The position numbers and the translations under genes were made by a program. Below the pieces are notes generated by a model. That model was not told the DNA's origin. It did no database searches and worked only from the letters and a program-made list of their open reading frames with translations. A DNA stretch of 64,000 nucleotides from Diplosphaera chodatii (lineage: Eukaryota; Chlorophyta; Trebouxiophyceae; Prasiolales; Stichococcaceae): assembly GCA_032358165.1 (NCBI GenBank), contig JAALGY010000061.1, positions 1,488,001-1,552,000 on the forward strand, read 5' to 3'. Numbering within the stretch: position 1 is the stretch's first letter; the number at the start of each line of letters is the position of its first letter. Below, piece after piece: positions 50,501 through 59,917 of this stretch.

Positions 50501-52069
50501 GCTGGTGCAGCCCGGTGCTGATGGTGGCCGCCGCTTGCTTGCAGGCGGGCGCCGGCCCAACGGCTGTGGGCGTGCCCGTGACGCAGGCGGCCGCAGACGA
50601 CGTCCTGATCAGGTCAGCTGCTGTGTTCGAGGGTGCTGCCACCAGCGCTTGCAGTGCCAAAGGCTACACGCTGACAGCCTGGCGGTGTGGACGAGCGACT
50701 CGGGACTCTGCACTTTGCGTCACGCATCTGCAGCTGTACTTCCAGGGCCATCGGTCATGTCGTGCTTTTGCAGCGAACCTCGCCAAGAGCTGCAGTAGCG
50801 CTGGAATAGCACACGTGGCCGATGGCCCTGAGATCCCCAGCTGTACATACATAGGAATACTGACAGCAGGTTGACTCGGGGTTTTGGCAGGGGCTGTGAC
50901 ATCTCAAGACGTTTTGTGAGCGGACAGGTGCTACATGGTGTACGAGAAGCTCAGCGGGTACCGGCGTGTGCCGTCGGACTACGCTGCCGCCGATGTCGCC
51001 AAAGCAGCTGATGCCATCATGAAGGCCTCCAGGTTGGGAGAGAGGCACACTCGGGCCGAAGTGCTCAGCGTTTTGGTGTCCGCCTAGCTGCTTCGGGAAC
51101 TGTGCCAAGGTATGTTTGTGCCCCTTTCAGGGGCGCCGTTGGAGCTGCGCGCATGCCGCCGGTCGCAGCCTCGCAGCCACCAGCGCCAGCTGCACCATCG
51201 GCCCACCCCGCCGCGCAGCCCCAGCCACCTGACGGGGCAACGGCCCGGCCGTCTGGAGCACCGGCTGCAGCAGCAGATTTGGGAGCCCGCCCTGTAGCAG
51301 CTCACGGGGCCCGGCCCCCAGTGGCCACCGCAGCTGCGGCACCACCCCCGGTCCCACAGCAGCTGCTGGCGCCAACGCAGCCGCCGGTGCCGTCGCCGCC
51401 GGTGCCCATGGTGCCGCCGGTGTCGGCCGAGGAGCTGGCGGCCATCTTGGCGCACGGGAGGCAGGGCCCGCTGCAGGGTGGGCACCTGCCGGGCCACGGC
51501 GGGCCGGGGCAGCCGCACCAGGCAGCAGTCCCCTCGCAGCAGGTGAGGTTTTCAGCTGCAACCTCCCGAGATCGAGCCCCTGAACCTGAACACTCCCGGG
51601 ACACGATGCAACAACCTGGAACGCTGGTGCAACCTATGTGTGGCTGTAACTGTAATTAGCTGCAGTTATCATGGCTTCATGGCGTCTGCAGGTGTGGGCG
51701 CCCATGACTGGGTTGCGGGTGCCGCTGCCGCTGCTTGGCAGCGCCGGGCGGGCGCAGGGGGCCATGCCGCCACCCATCATGACCGCCTCGCCACTGCTGG
51801 CGCAGGCCCACGGCCAGCCACAGCCACACCCGCAGCCACAGCCACAGCCACAGCCACAGCACACGGGACGGACGGCGATGCGGCCAGCAGCTGCCGGCGG
51901 GGCGCCGCCGCTGCCCCAGCGGCCGGGCGCCCTTGCGGCCGGCGCCGCTGCAAAGCGCAAGGCTGGCGAGGGCTCCGACGACGGTGGCGGTGCCGCCGCT
52001 GAGCCTGCCGGCAAGCGGCCCGCTGCAGGGGCTGCGGCGCCGGGGGCCAGCACGTTCCTGCAGTACTGA
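38553..52069 (+). CDS. CABIN1/Hir3-like subunit of the HIRA histone chaperone complex
   Basis: Very large multi-exon gene. Early exons match plant CABIN1-like proteins: AAYEDALRLMQSGDAAEAQV, AAQIKFLALKNLAGSLAAV (about 38960-39010), LRLYAQAARLDAGDIVLWNR (39166-39230), LKHWAAARLAFEAALAVNPA (39390-39465), LRLGDWQAAETVAGALAVDD, giving TPR-like repeats. An SRRIQSRREAQ stretch near 40600 resembles the RRSTRLRSRK motif of plant homologues. Later exons include ELALNPSRFESWEIY (about 45640), CGLSERAFTAASTLLPREWV with FELYLGKLC (about 46780-46870), LYALHSARLKLL (about 47140), and IDKNRHFHRAHYRLA (about 47620), as in that family. The last exon (about 51689-52069) is Pro/Gln-rich with an AAKRKAGEG nuclear-signal-like stretch and ends ASTFLQY. 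The predicted role is replication-independent H3.3 deposition. The start is provisional, as an upstream exon is possible. Confidence 0.78.
44030..44133 (+). repeat. Imperfect direct repeat in an intron
   Basis: A segment beginning AGATGAAGTTGCCTGCACTC (44030) recurs about 67 bases later (44097) with few changes, in presumed intron sequence just upstream of an exon starting near 44158. Confidence 0.6.
45293..45418 (+). repeat. 63-bp tandem duplication at an exon end
   Basis: Two adjacent copies (45293-45355, 45356-45418) both begin TTCGAGCTGCAGGCA and stay similar to the end. The first copy contains the end of an exon (INSFFELQ), so the duplication also copied the exon-intron boundary. The unit is a multiple of three and stays open until the second copy ends in a stop. 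Confidence 0.75.
48059..48076 (+). repeat. (TG)n microsatellite
   Basis: About nine TG units in an intron of the HIRA-subunit gene. Confidence 0.8.
51813..51862 (+). repeat. (CCACAG)n coding repeat
   Basis: Hexamer repeat in the last exon of the HIRA-subunit gene, encoding alternating Gln-Pro (QPHPQPQPQPQPQ). Confidence 0.8.
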
Positions 52070-52141
52070 GCGCTCACGCGGTCGCGCCCTAGCTCCCTGT
52101 CTAGCTGCAGCCTGCTATTCGCACCATGCTGGCGCTGTGCC

Positions 52142-52146
52142 TGTAA
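52142..52146 (+). terminator. Candidate TGTAA polyadenylation signal of the HIRA-subunit gene
   Basis: TGTAA 73 bases after the stop codon at 52069, a typical distance for green-algal genes. It lies before the duplicated last exon, which supports 52069 as the real end. Confidence 0.45.
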
Positions 52147-52376
52147 ACAGTTGGGACCTGCTCGGTGTGCAAGCTGTCCTCTGGCACCGCACATACCCTG
52201 GCGACCACAAGTGGTACCTCATTCACAACGAGTCTGTTGGCGTGTGCGCCGCCACAACCCAGTTTGCGGAGAGTTAGGCAGCTGAGCATCATTGCCTCAG
52301 CAGCCATGCGCTGAGGTCATCAAAGTAAGTTTTGTGTCAGTGGCCGCGTTTCCGCTTTCAGGCCAGGCAGCATGCA

Positions 52377-52743
52377 TCGGCCAGCTCATCAATCTGAGGC
52401 TGCCGCTGCTCGGCAGCGCGGGGCAGCCGAGGGAGGGCATGCCGCCACATGTGTATGCTGGTGGTACCCTAAAACCCAAGGGTGTAAGGGAGATATCAGC
52501 AGCCGCCGCCACAGCAGCAGCACGCAAGACAGGCAGCGGCGCAGCTGGCAGCTGCCGGCGGCGGCATCGGGACGCTGGCGCCGCCTGCAGCTGCCGCGCG
52601 CCACGTCTGCTGGTGCAGTGGCAAAGCGCAAGACTGAGGGGGGGTTCGCCGAGGGCGGCGGTAGCAGTGCTGCTGAGCCTGCCAACAAGCGGCCAGCTGC
52701 AGCGCCTATGACGCCTGACCGAATTACATTCCTGCAGCACTGA
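52377..52743 (+). pseudogene. Degenerate duplicate of the HIRA-subunit last exon
   Basis: It repeats the order of the real last exon: LRLPLLGSAGQPREGMPPH (compare VPLPLLGSAGRAQGAMPPP), then AVAKRKTEGGFAEGG, AAEPANKRPAAAP and a terminal ITFLQH (compare AAAKRKAGEGSDDGG, AAEPAGKRPAAG, STFLQY). The first part is in one frame and the second part in another, so an indel has broken it. It lies beyond the parent gene's stop and poly(A) signal. It could still be an alternative terminal exon if an intron removes the frameshift, but decay is simpler. Confidence 0.7.
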
Positions 52744-54331
52744 GCTTGAACCCTGAGCACGAGCTGGGTGTGAAGCAGCAGCTGCAATAGTGCACAGCAG
52801 TGCACCTGCTCTGGTAGACCACATAGAAGCATTGAATTGAACCCCTCCCGCCCACCCCCACTGCACCCCCACTGCACGGCAGGCGTCCTGAGGAGCAGAA
52901 CGTGACGCTGCAGTGTGCGCCACCTTGTTATGATCGATTGTATGTAGGGATCGTAGTGATTTCTGCCTCGCTCGGCAGCAGCGCTGCGCAGCGGGGGGAC
53001 CGGCAGCGAGTGCGTGCCGCGCGTGTGGGCAATGCTCCACTGAACACGGATCGGAGACGCTGGGCCTGTGAGGGCGTGGGGCGGTTTGCGTGGGGTAGTG
53101 GTGCGCTGCAGGGTCACAGCAGGCATGTCGGCAGGCCAGCTAGGTTAGAGCCTGCCGATGCCTGCACTTTCAGATGTGCAGGCTACATGCATGGGTGCAG
53201 CGCATCCTCGAGGTGCAACCCGTCTCAGGGCCTGCCAATGCTGTGGGTTCAGTGCAGGGGCGCGGCGATGGACATTTTCGTGCTCACATTGATGTTGATC
53301 GGGGTGGGGACTCAAGCAAGGACAACTGCGTGGACGCCAGCGAAGCTCACGCGACCGCCGCTGATGGCATGTGCCATGCGCACCTGTGATGGCTTGAGGA
53401 CGTGTGCAGCAAGCGCTGATATGCGCAACAAGCGCTGCAGTCCATTGCTGTGTGTAGTACTGCCTCAACGTAGAGCTCAGTCCTTTCGTTTATGCCAGGC
53501 TGCAGTACAAGCGCGTTGCAGGCATGGCTCTGCTTGCGTTTGGCGTGACAGGCTGCCCTGACAGCATGGTTTCAGTAAGATTGCCCGCACAGACCCTCGT
53601 CTGATATGATGCTATGAATATGTGAGCAGATCCGGTCACAAGCTGTCAGCGGCGCAGGATCTGCGCCGAACCCGTACCATACGAGGATCTGGAAGACCTT
53701 GGGAGATCACTGCACAACGCATTGACCGTATAGACCACCTGCCATCTTCAACAAGGACGCCAGATGAGGCTTGCGATAGGTAGCAGCCAACCATGAAGGG
53801 CGCAACTTGAATCCTCTTGCGTCGAACTGCCGTGTGTTTTCAGTAGTCGCAGCCAGCAGGCTAGCGCCACCCGTGCCAAAGCGGCGGAGTTGTTGCTCAT
53901 CACAGGTGCCTGCTCTACGAATACTTCTCGTATGTCAGAATTCTCCTCACAGGCGTGTTATCACACATGCGGACAGCGTGGTAACAGCAAGCTGCCTGCT
54001 CTACTGGTGGCCAGCAACATGCATGGGAGCCAGGGTGTCGGGTGCAGCGTCAAGGCTGCGCTGTGTAGCACCAGTCACGTTGTCAGTGTTATCAAACAGG
54101 ATTATTCAATGATTCTGACAGACGTTGTAGGCGTCCACACCCTCAACGCGCGCAATTTGGCTGCCTGCTCCCTTTGGGATGTCAATCAATCACAGCTGGT
54201 GCCGGCGTTGGTCTGTGCCCATGCAAGCCCAAGGCCAGTCCTGCAGCTTCACAGAGCTTCACGAAAGATTATAATTCATCGGTGGGGGTTGTGCGATGCA
54301 GGGAGGTGGCACAGCCGGCGTTTGGACAGAC
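52744..54331. other. Intergenic region upstream of the SPPP-Kelch gene
   Basis: About 1.6 kb in which I could not support any gene on either strand. Short open frames occur but show no motif or consistent splice sites. It should contain the promoter of the downstream gene. Confidence 0.4.
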
Positions 54332-57300
54332 ATGTACGGACGCTCGTGCCGCCGCTGCGTTGCAGCCACAGCGCTCCTCGTGGTCGTATACCTCGCAAGC
54401 AGCGCCAGTACCGCACTGGCAAGTGATGCCAATGCGCGCTCTACTGCCGTCAGGCAACGTCGCGGCTGGCGACGTGCAGCAGTACAGGGTGCCCGAGGAC
54501 CACAGCAGGGCTTGGCGACGGCAGATGCTTGCCGCTGGCGACGGCAACAGCTGCGACAAGGTCAGTACCAATGTAACAGCCGCTCTCGTGTGCTTGATGC
54601 GGATGGTGAGGCCGGTCAGGTGACGTGGCATCAGCAATCGGCGGGTTGTTGGTGCGAGGTTGCAAAGGGCGACAGATGCATGTCCATAAGCTCTGGTTCG
54701 ATTGGCACTGCACACTCTGCGTCGCGTGCTTTGCGTGTGAGCTTCAACGCGGGGCTTGGTGTGAATGCTGCCCGCAAGCTGCAGGCGTGAAGACATTGAG
54801 GATCAGGTAACGGCGTCGCATGATGCTGTGCTGACCTGCAGATCCACGGCAGGGGCTGCCTGCGCTGCACATACAGCATCGCCAAGCACGTGAGCGCGAG
54901 GCAGTCGCGCTGCACAGCGGTGGTGGACCCAAACCGCTGGGCGCTGCAGGATGGGGATGCCGGTGCGCACAGTTTACTGACCAGTAGCAAGATGTGCCGG
55001 TAGTGCAGCACGGGGCATGGCTGCGTGGGCACACCGGCCATGATGGGACGCCCCGTCTGCCGCCTGCCATGCATTGCATGCAGCCCACATCATTCGGTGG
55101 CAGCCCGACGCCGTGGGGAGGCATGCTGCATAGTGCAGGGGCTGACGGTGTGCTTATACCCCACGCCTGCAGTCCCAGCGGCGGGGCACGAGCCGAGCTC
55201 CAAGCACGACTCTGTCGCCTGCAAGCCCGGACGTGCCAAGGCGGGCGCCGGGGCCTTCGTGTGCGGTCTGTGCAGCGGGCAGCGCTACCAGCCAAGCCCG
55301 GGGTCCACTAGGTGACACTTTGGCTGTCGTCATGATGCTGCTGTAAGCGAGCATGCACTCATACTGGAATGATCCGCGCAGGGTGGTGAAGGGGTTTGGT
55401 TGCTACTGCTGTTGCCTGCAAGTGTGCGTGCTGCACAAGATTGGCACGCTGCAAGCAGGAGCCCTACTAAAACAACCTTGATGTTGATCGACACCTTTCC
55501 GGGTTGATTGCGCAGGTGCCTCAGCTGCCCGCAAGGCAGAGTGGTGGACGCCGCTCACACAACCTGCAAGGTGCCCACCGTCTTTGGGCCGGGCCAGCAG
55601 CCCGGCGCCGACGGCCAACCGGAGTCATGCCCACCGGGCACTGCCAAGGTGGTTGGTCTTTTGTCACCCGTGCTGACTCCAGGGGCAGCAGCTCCTCTGA
55701 ATGCCACGTTTGGCCTTGACAACGAGAAACCCTGCCCTACCCGAAAGCTGCAGTGGATGTAGGTGATCTGCTTTCAACATTGAGCAGAATAAGCAACAGC
55801 TAGCACGATGTGTCTGATGAGCAGGCCGGCACGGGCGCCTTCAAGTGCGGGAAGTGTGAAGGCAGTGTCAACGGCCGGCAGAGGTACCAGAGCGTGCGCG
55901 GCGCCGCCAGCTGCGCGCAGTGCGCTGCTGGCGGCCGCGTGAACGCCGCGAGAACGACCTGCAGTGCGTTCCCTGGGCTCCCTCAGGCCATGCGTGTTGT
56001 GTGTTGATCAGGCCCTGATGAATGATGAGATGCCAGCAAACAAACACTGTGGTCCGTTTCACCTGGCCCCTGACAGCACCACCTGTTGCAAGTCTGGCCT
56101 AGCAACGCTGAGCTGGCATCATTGCACGCTCCTGTGTTGCTCCTCGATCGCGGCGCAGTGAAGCCCTGACACGAGGTTCCAACTGCACTGCAGCAAGCCC
56201 GCCTGCGGTCAAGTCGCCCCCGCCCAAGTCCCCACGGCCGCCGCCGCCCAGGCCCCCGCCCTCACCACCACCAAACCCCCCGCCACAATCGTCACCCAGC
56301 CCCCCACCTGCACCGCCACCCAGCCCGCCGCCGCAGCCCCCACCAAGCCCACCGCCGCAGCCGCCTCCCAGCCCCCCGCCAGCGCCGCCTCCCAGCCCCC
56401 CGCCAGCGCCTCCGCCCAGCCCCCCGCCGCAGCCGCCACCCTCGCCACCCTCCTCAACACCCCTGCGCATTGTGGTGACAGGTGTGTGACACTCATCCTC
56501 TGTAATAACATGAACTGGCAGGGGTCTGGTTGCTGCGAAACTGCAGCACATCAGGTCCGCCATGTGCCAAACACCATGCGCTGCAACTGTTCGATGGACA
56601 GCAGACCACAAGCGTGCAGAGGAAGTGTAGCAGAAGTTCCGTATGGCATTGCTGACATGACATGCCCCATGCAGTAATGTTCATTGCCACAAGCCCTTTT
56701 AACAGCCTTGTGTGCTGCAGTATGTACAGCACGGGCATTGACCACAATCCGCATGTGGCACATTGACAGGCGGCGTTGATGGCGAACCTGGGACGTCCAA
56801 CTCATCGGAGGTGCTGAACGTTGACGAGCCCACCGCCACATGGCAGTTGGTGGGCAACCAGGTGCCCCATATCGCGCATGCGGCGGTTGTGCTGTCGCCG
56901 TCGTCCGGTCAGATGGTGCGCTCCTGCTGCATGGGGCTGTGCACCCTGATCCACCCTGCATCACCCACGACAGCACGACACTACTGCCAGTGGACTGTGG
57001 ACGCAATGCCGTTGGCATGCTTTTATGTGCCCGAAATTCAGCCGTCTACACCATCAACCCAGGCAGAAATCTGCTAGCGAGCAGTTGTACCCATGTGCTG
57101 AATTTGTACTACTACATCAGGTCGCCTTGGCCATTGCGGGCACCGGCGCAGTCGCCCCCTCCGCAGAATTCCTCACCCCGCCCAGCAACTGGACGGCAAC
57201 CTCTGCCATGGGCACGACGGTCCGCGCGTACTTCCCGGCCTTCACACTGGCCGATGGCCGCGCGCTGGCTGCCGGAGGTACACCCCCTGCACGACAGCAG

Positions 57301-59533
57301 CAACATGTGCCGCGCCTTGGTGCACAAGACGCACGTAGTGAAACTGCCTCTACCGAACCGGCAATGAAGCCCGCCGCCATGGCGATATGTTGGCCGTGTT
57401 TTGAGAAGCCTGGTTCTTGTTGGACCAGCAACAGCAGCACTGGCTACCAGGTGCCCGTCCCAATTTGTGCAGGGTCCGACGGCATAGCGCCGAGGGCAGC
57501 CTGCGAGTTGTACTCGGCATCCGACAACACATGGTCGCCCGCCGGCGCACTGATCACCGCGCGCTACTTCCATCAGGGCACGCTCCTGTCAGACGGGCGC
57601 GTCCTCATCGCAGGTAGGCCTGCGGTGCCTGCGCCTCTGCACCCTGCGGGATCATCCATCTGCACTACACTCAGTGGTGATCAATGCAGCAACAGCCCCC
57701 TGACAGCGAGCACATGCCGCAGCGGGGCCAGCACCAACAGCTGCACTGCTCCAGTGACTGGCATGATCGCTGCAGGCGGCATCGACACAGGCTACGCCAA
57801 GATAAGCTCTGCGGAGATCTACACCCCGGTTCTGGGCGGTGCGGGCAGCTGGGCGGCAGCCGCACCCATACTTGAGCCGCTCTACAACTTCGGCATGGTC
57901 ACGTGAGCATTCCTGCTGCGCTGAGAACGCCTCAGCCTACGTCATACAACGGTGCAGTGGCTGTCCAGAGCATCACCGCGGTAAAGATAAATCACCTGTA
58001 AACCGCGCGTGTACAAGACAAAGGGTGCGGGTGTCATCCTTGGTGGCAGACTGCTATAGTGCAGCCTAGCCTCACCTTGCAGCAACCTCAGGTCCGTTTT
58101 GAGGTCATGCAGTCACATGCTGGCACGCTTCTGGTAATGCACATGCATGTTACTGATGAGCAAACCTGCATAGGTGTTCGCCCAGCTCGTGTGGTAGCTC
58201 TCATGAGAACAGACACCCCTCGCATGGCTATCAAGATTGTGGCGCAGTCATTTTGGCGTGGAGTACGTGCCGACCAGAGACGACAATGCTGCGTGCAGGG
58301 TGGGCGACGGTGCGATGCTGGCTGGGGGGAACACCGGGGCTTTTGCCAACACCAGAAGCGCAGGCGCACAGGTGCGCCTACAAGGACTTCATCATTTGCA
58401 TCCGGGGTACCGGGCAGCGCAGCAACACTATTAGTGTTTGCTCCTTATGGGTTGCTCGGCAGCCAGACATGGGAGCACGGCTGGTGATAGCACACCCTAC
58501 CTGCATGTGGCCTACCAGCATTCAGGCTGCCGCTCACAGCGCCGGTCCTCCAGTTGCAAGAACGTGGCTGGCACCGTGCACTGCAGCACTACAACGCCAC
58601 GATAGACTCCTGGTTCGCCTTGACGAGCATGGCCGAGAGCCGCGATGGGCTGCAGCTGCTGCCCCTGAAGGGGGGGCCAGTGCTTCGGTACCCAGTGTGT
58701 GGGCGCATCAGGCGGTGCAATTGCACTTGGGGTAGGCTCTGCTCAGCAAACAATCAAGCATGTCCTGCCGCCATGGGTCGAGTGACCAGTATTGCGTCGC
58801 ATTAATTTTGCTTTTCACGCTGAACATAGACGAAGTTCACTGCAATGGCAAATGCTCTTCTAGTCAAGCAGGCATCCTATATCTGGGACCTCCTCACTGC
58901 AGGGTGCCAACACCAACGGCGACACCCTGGCCTCTTGCGAGCTGTATGACTGGGACACGGACACGTATGCGCTTCACTCTTGTGTTGCCTACGAATTAAC
59001 CATGCTGTCTGCTGCAAATGACCCTGTACACGCATGCGGCTGTATGCCTGGCAAATCGGACAGCGCACACATCATCTTCTCCCTTGGTATGTCCGCAGCA
59101 CCAACACCTGGGCTGTCACTGCGAATGTAGGTGGACGACGCTGACCAACCCTATGCTGGTGGCGCGCTCCAACTTCCAAGCGGTGCAGCTCCCCGGCGGC
59201 GATGTCGTGGTGGCAGGTACTGTGGATAGGAACACTGCCAGGGCTGCCTGATGCACAGCGCAGTCATGACACGCACGTCAACCTTGTGCGTTTTACAGCA
59301 ACTGCACCATCTTCTGTTGATTGATGCCACCTACAGCAGTCGCACATGTACTTTATGCAGCGCTGAGCCAGATGCAACGTCGTGGCATCCGTTGGCATGC
59401 AGGGTGTCAGATCTGCGGACCCATCGAGAACCGGAAGTTGGTCGAACGGCTGTCCGTTGCAACAGGGCAGTGGACCGCGCTGCCGTCCCTCACTTTGGGC
59501 CGCTTTTATCATACGATGGTGGTGATGAGTTAA
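54332..59533 (+). CDS. Secreted cysteine-rich / SPPP-linker / Kelch-repeat protein
   Basis: The ATG at 54332 gives a clear signal peptide (RCVAATALLVVVYLASSAS, likely cut after TALA). A cysteine-rich region follows, with exons such as GCLRCTYSIAKHV (about 54855), CKPGRAKAGAGAFVCGLCSG (about 55218), RCLSCPQGRVVDAAHTTCKV ending CPPGTAK (about 55518-55650), and CGKCEGSVNG with CAQCAAGGRVNAARTTC (about 55810-55960). These resemble ephrin-receptor/GCC2-GCC3-type repeats. The SPPP linker spans 56203-56456. Kelch/galactose-oxidase-like exons follow: GGVDGEPGTSNSSEVLNVDE (about 56770), FPAFTLADGRALAAG (about 57240), CELYSASDNTWSPAGALITA with LLSDGRVLIAG (about 57500-57615), MIAAGGIDTGYAKISSAEIY (about 57765), SCELYDWDTDTYALH (about 58935), ARSNFQAVQLPGGDVVVAG (about 59160-59217), and a last repeat to 59533. 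It is a probable wall or extracellular-matrix glycoprotein. Some exon joins are unresolved. Confidence 0.72.
56203..56456 (+). repeat. Proline-rich SPPP linker
   Basis: About 85 residues of near-perfect SPPPxPPP units encoded in one frame (for example SPPPAPPPSPPPQPPP). Such stretches are hydroxylated and arabinosylated rods in volvocine wall proteins (pherophorins, VSP). It separates the cysteine-rich half from the Kelch half. Confidence 0.9.
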
Positions 59534-59917
59534 TGAAAATGGCGAGTGCAAGACGAGTAGCATACCGCAATCGTCATGCTCACCCTGCCACCAAGCCCGA
59601 CTTGCAGCAACTTTAATGGCGGCAAGCGCGGCAGGAGTCACTAGGGTGGCGTTGAGGGAGCCTAGCTCGGAACGTTGACTTGAGTCTCTTGGGGCACAAT
59701 TTTGCAGAGCATTAGCAGCCAGACTTGATCACGATGCAATTCGGTGGATGAGGACTTGATTAAACCTTCATGAAGATCAGCTTGATGATGCGATTCTTGC
59801 CGTGCGTGTCTGAATATGACTACATCAGCAATACCTTTACAATCAACCGGCACCGGCTAGATGCTGTCAAATCTATCTCCCACAGCTGGCAGCAAACCCA
59901 AACCCACCGCATGCCCC
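59534..59917. other. Convergent intergenic region
   Basis: Shared 3' region of the Kelch gene (plus) and the GT92 gene (minus). A short plus-strand Kelch-like stretch (YDYISNTFTINR, about 59815-59850) hints that the Kelch gene may run further or once did. TTACA at 59837-59841 may serve the GT92 gene. Confidence 0.4.
59837..59841 (-). terminator. Candidate TGTAA polyadenylation signal of the GT92 gene
   Basis: Minus-strand TGTAA about 77 bases past the stop codon at 59918, at the usual green-algal spacing. Confidence 0.4.

Noticed and set aside
56099..56611. Minus-strand glycine-rich frame (GGGLGGG repeats)
   Set aside because: It is the exact complement of the SPPP-encoding exon; the plus-strand reading fits a known class of algal wall protein and has flanking exons.
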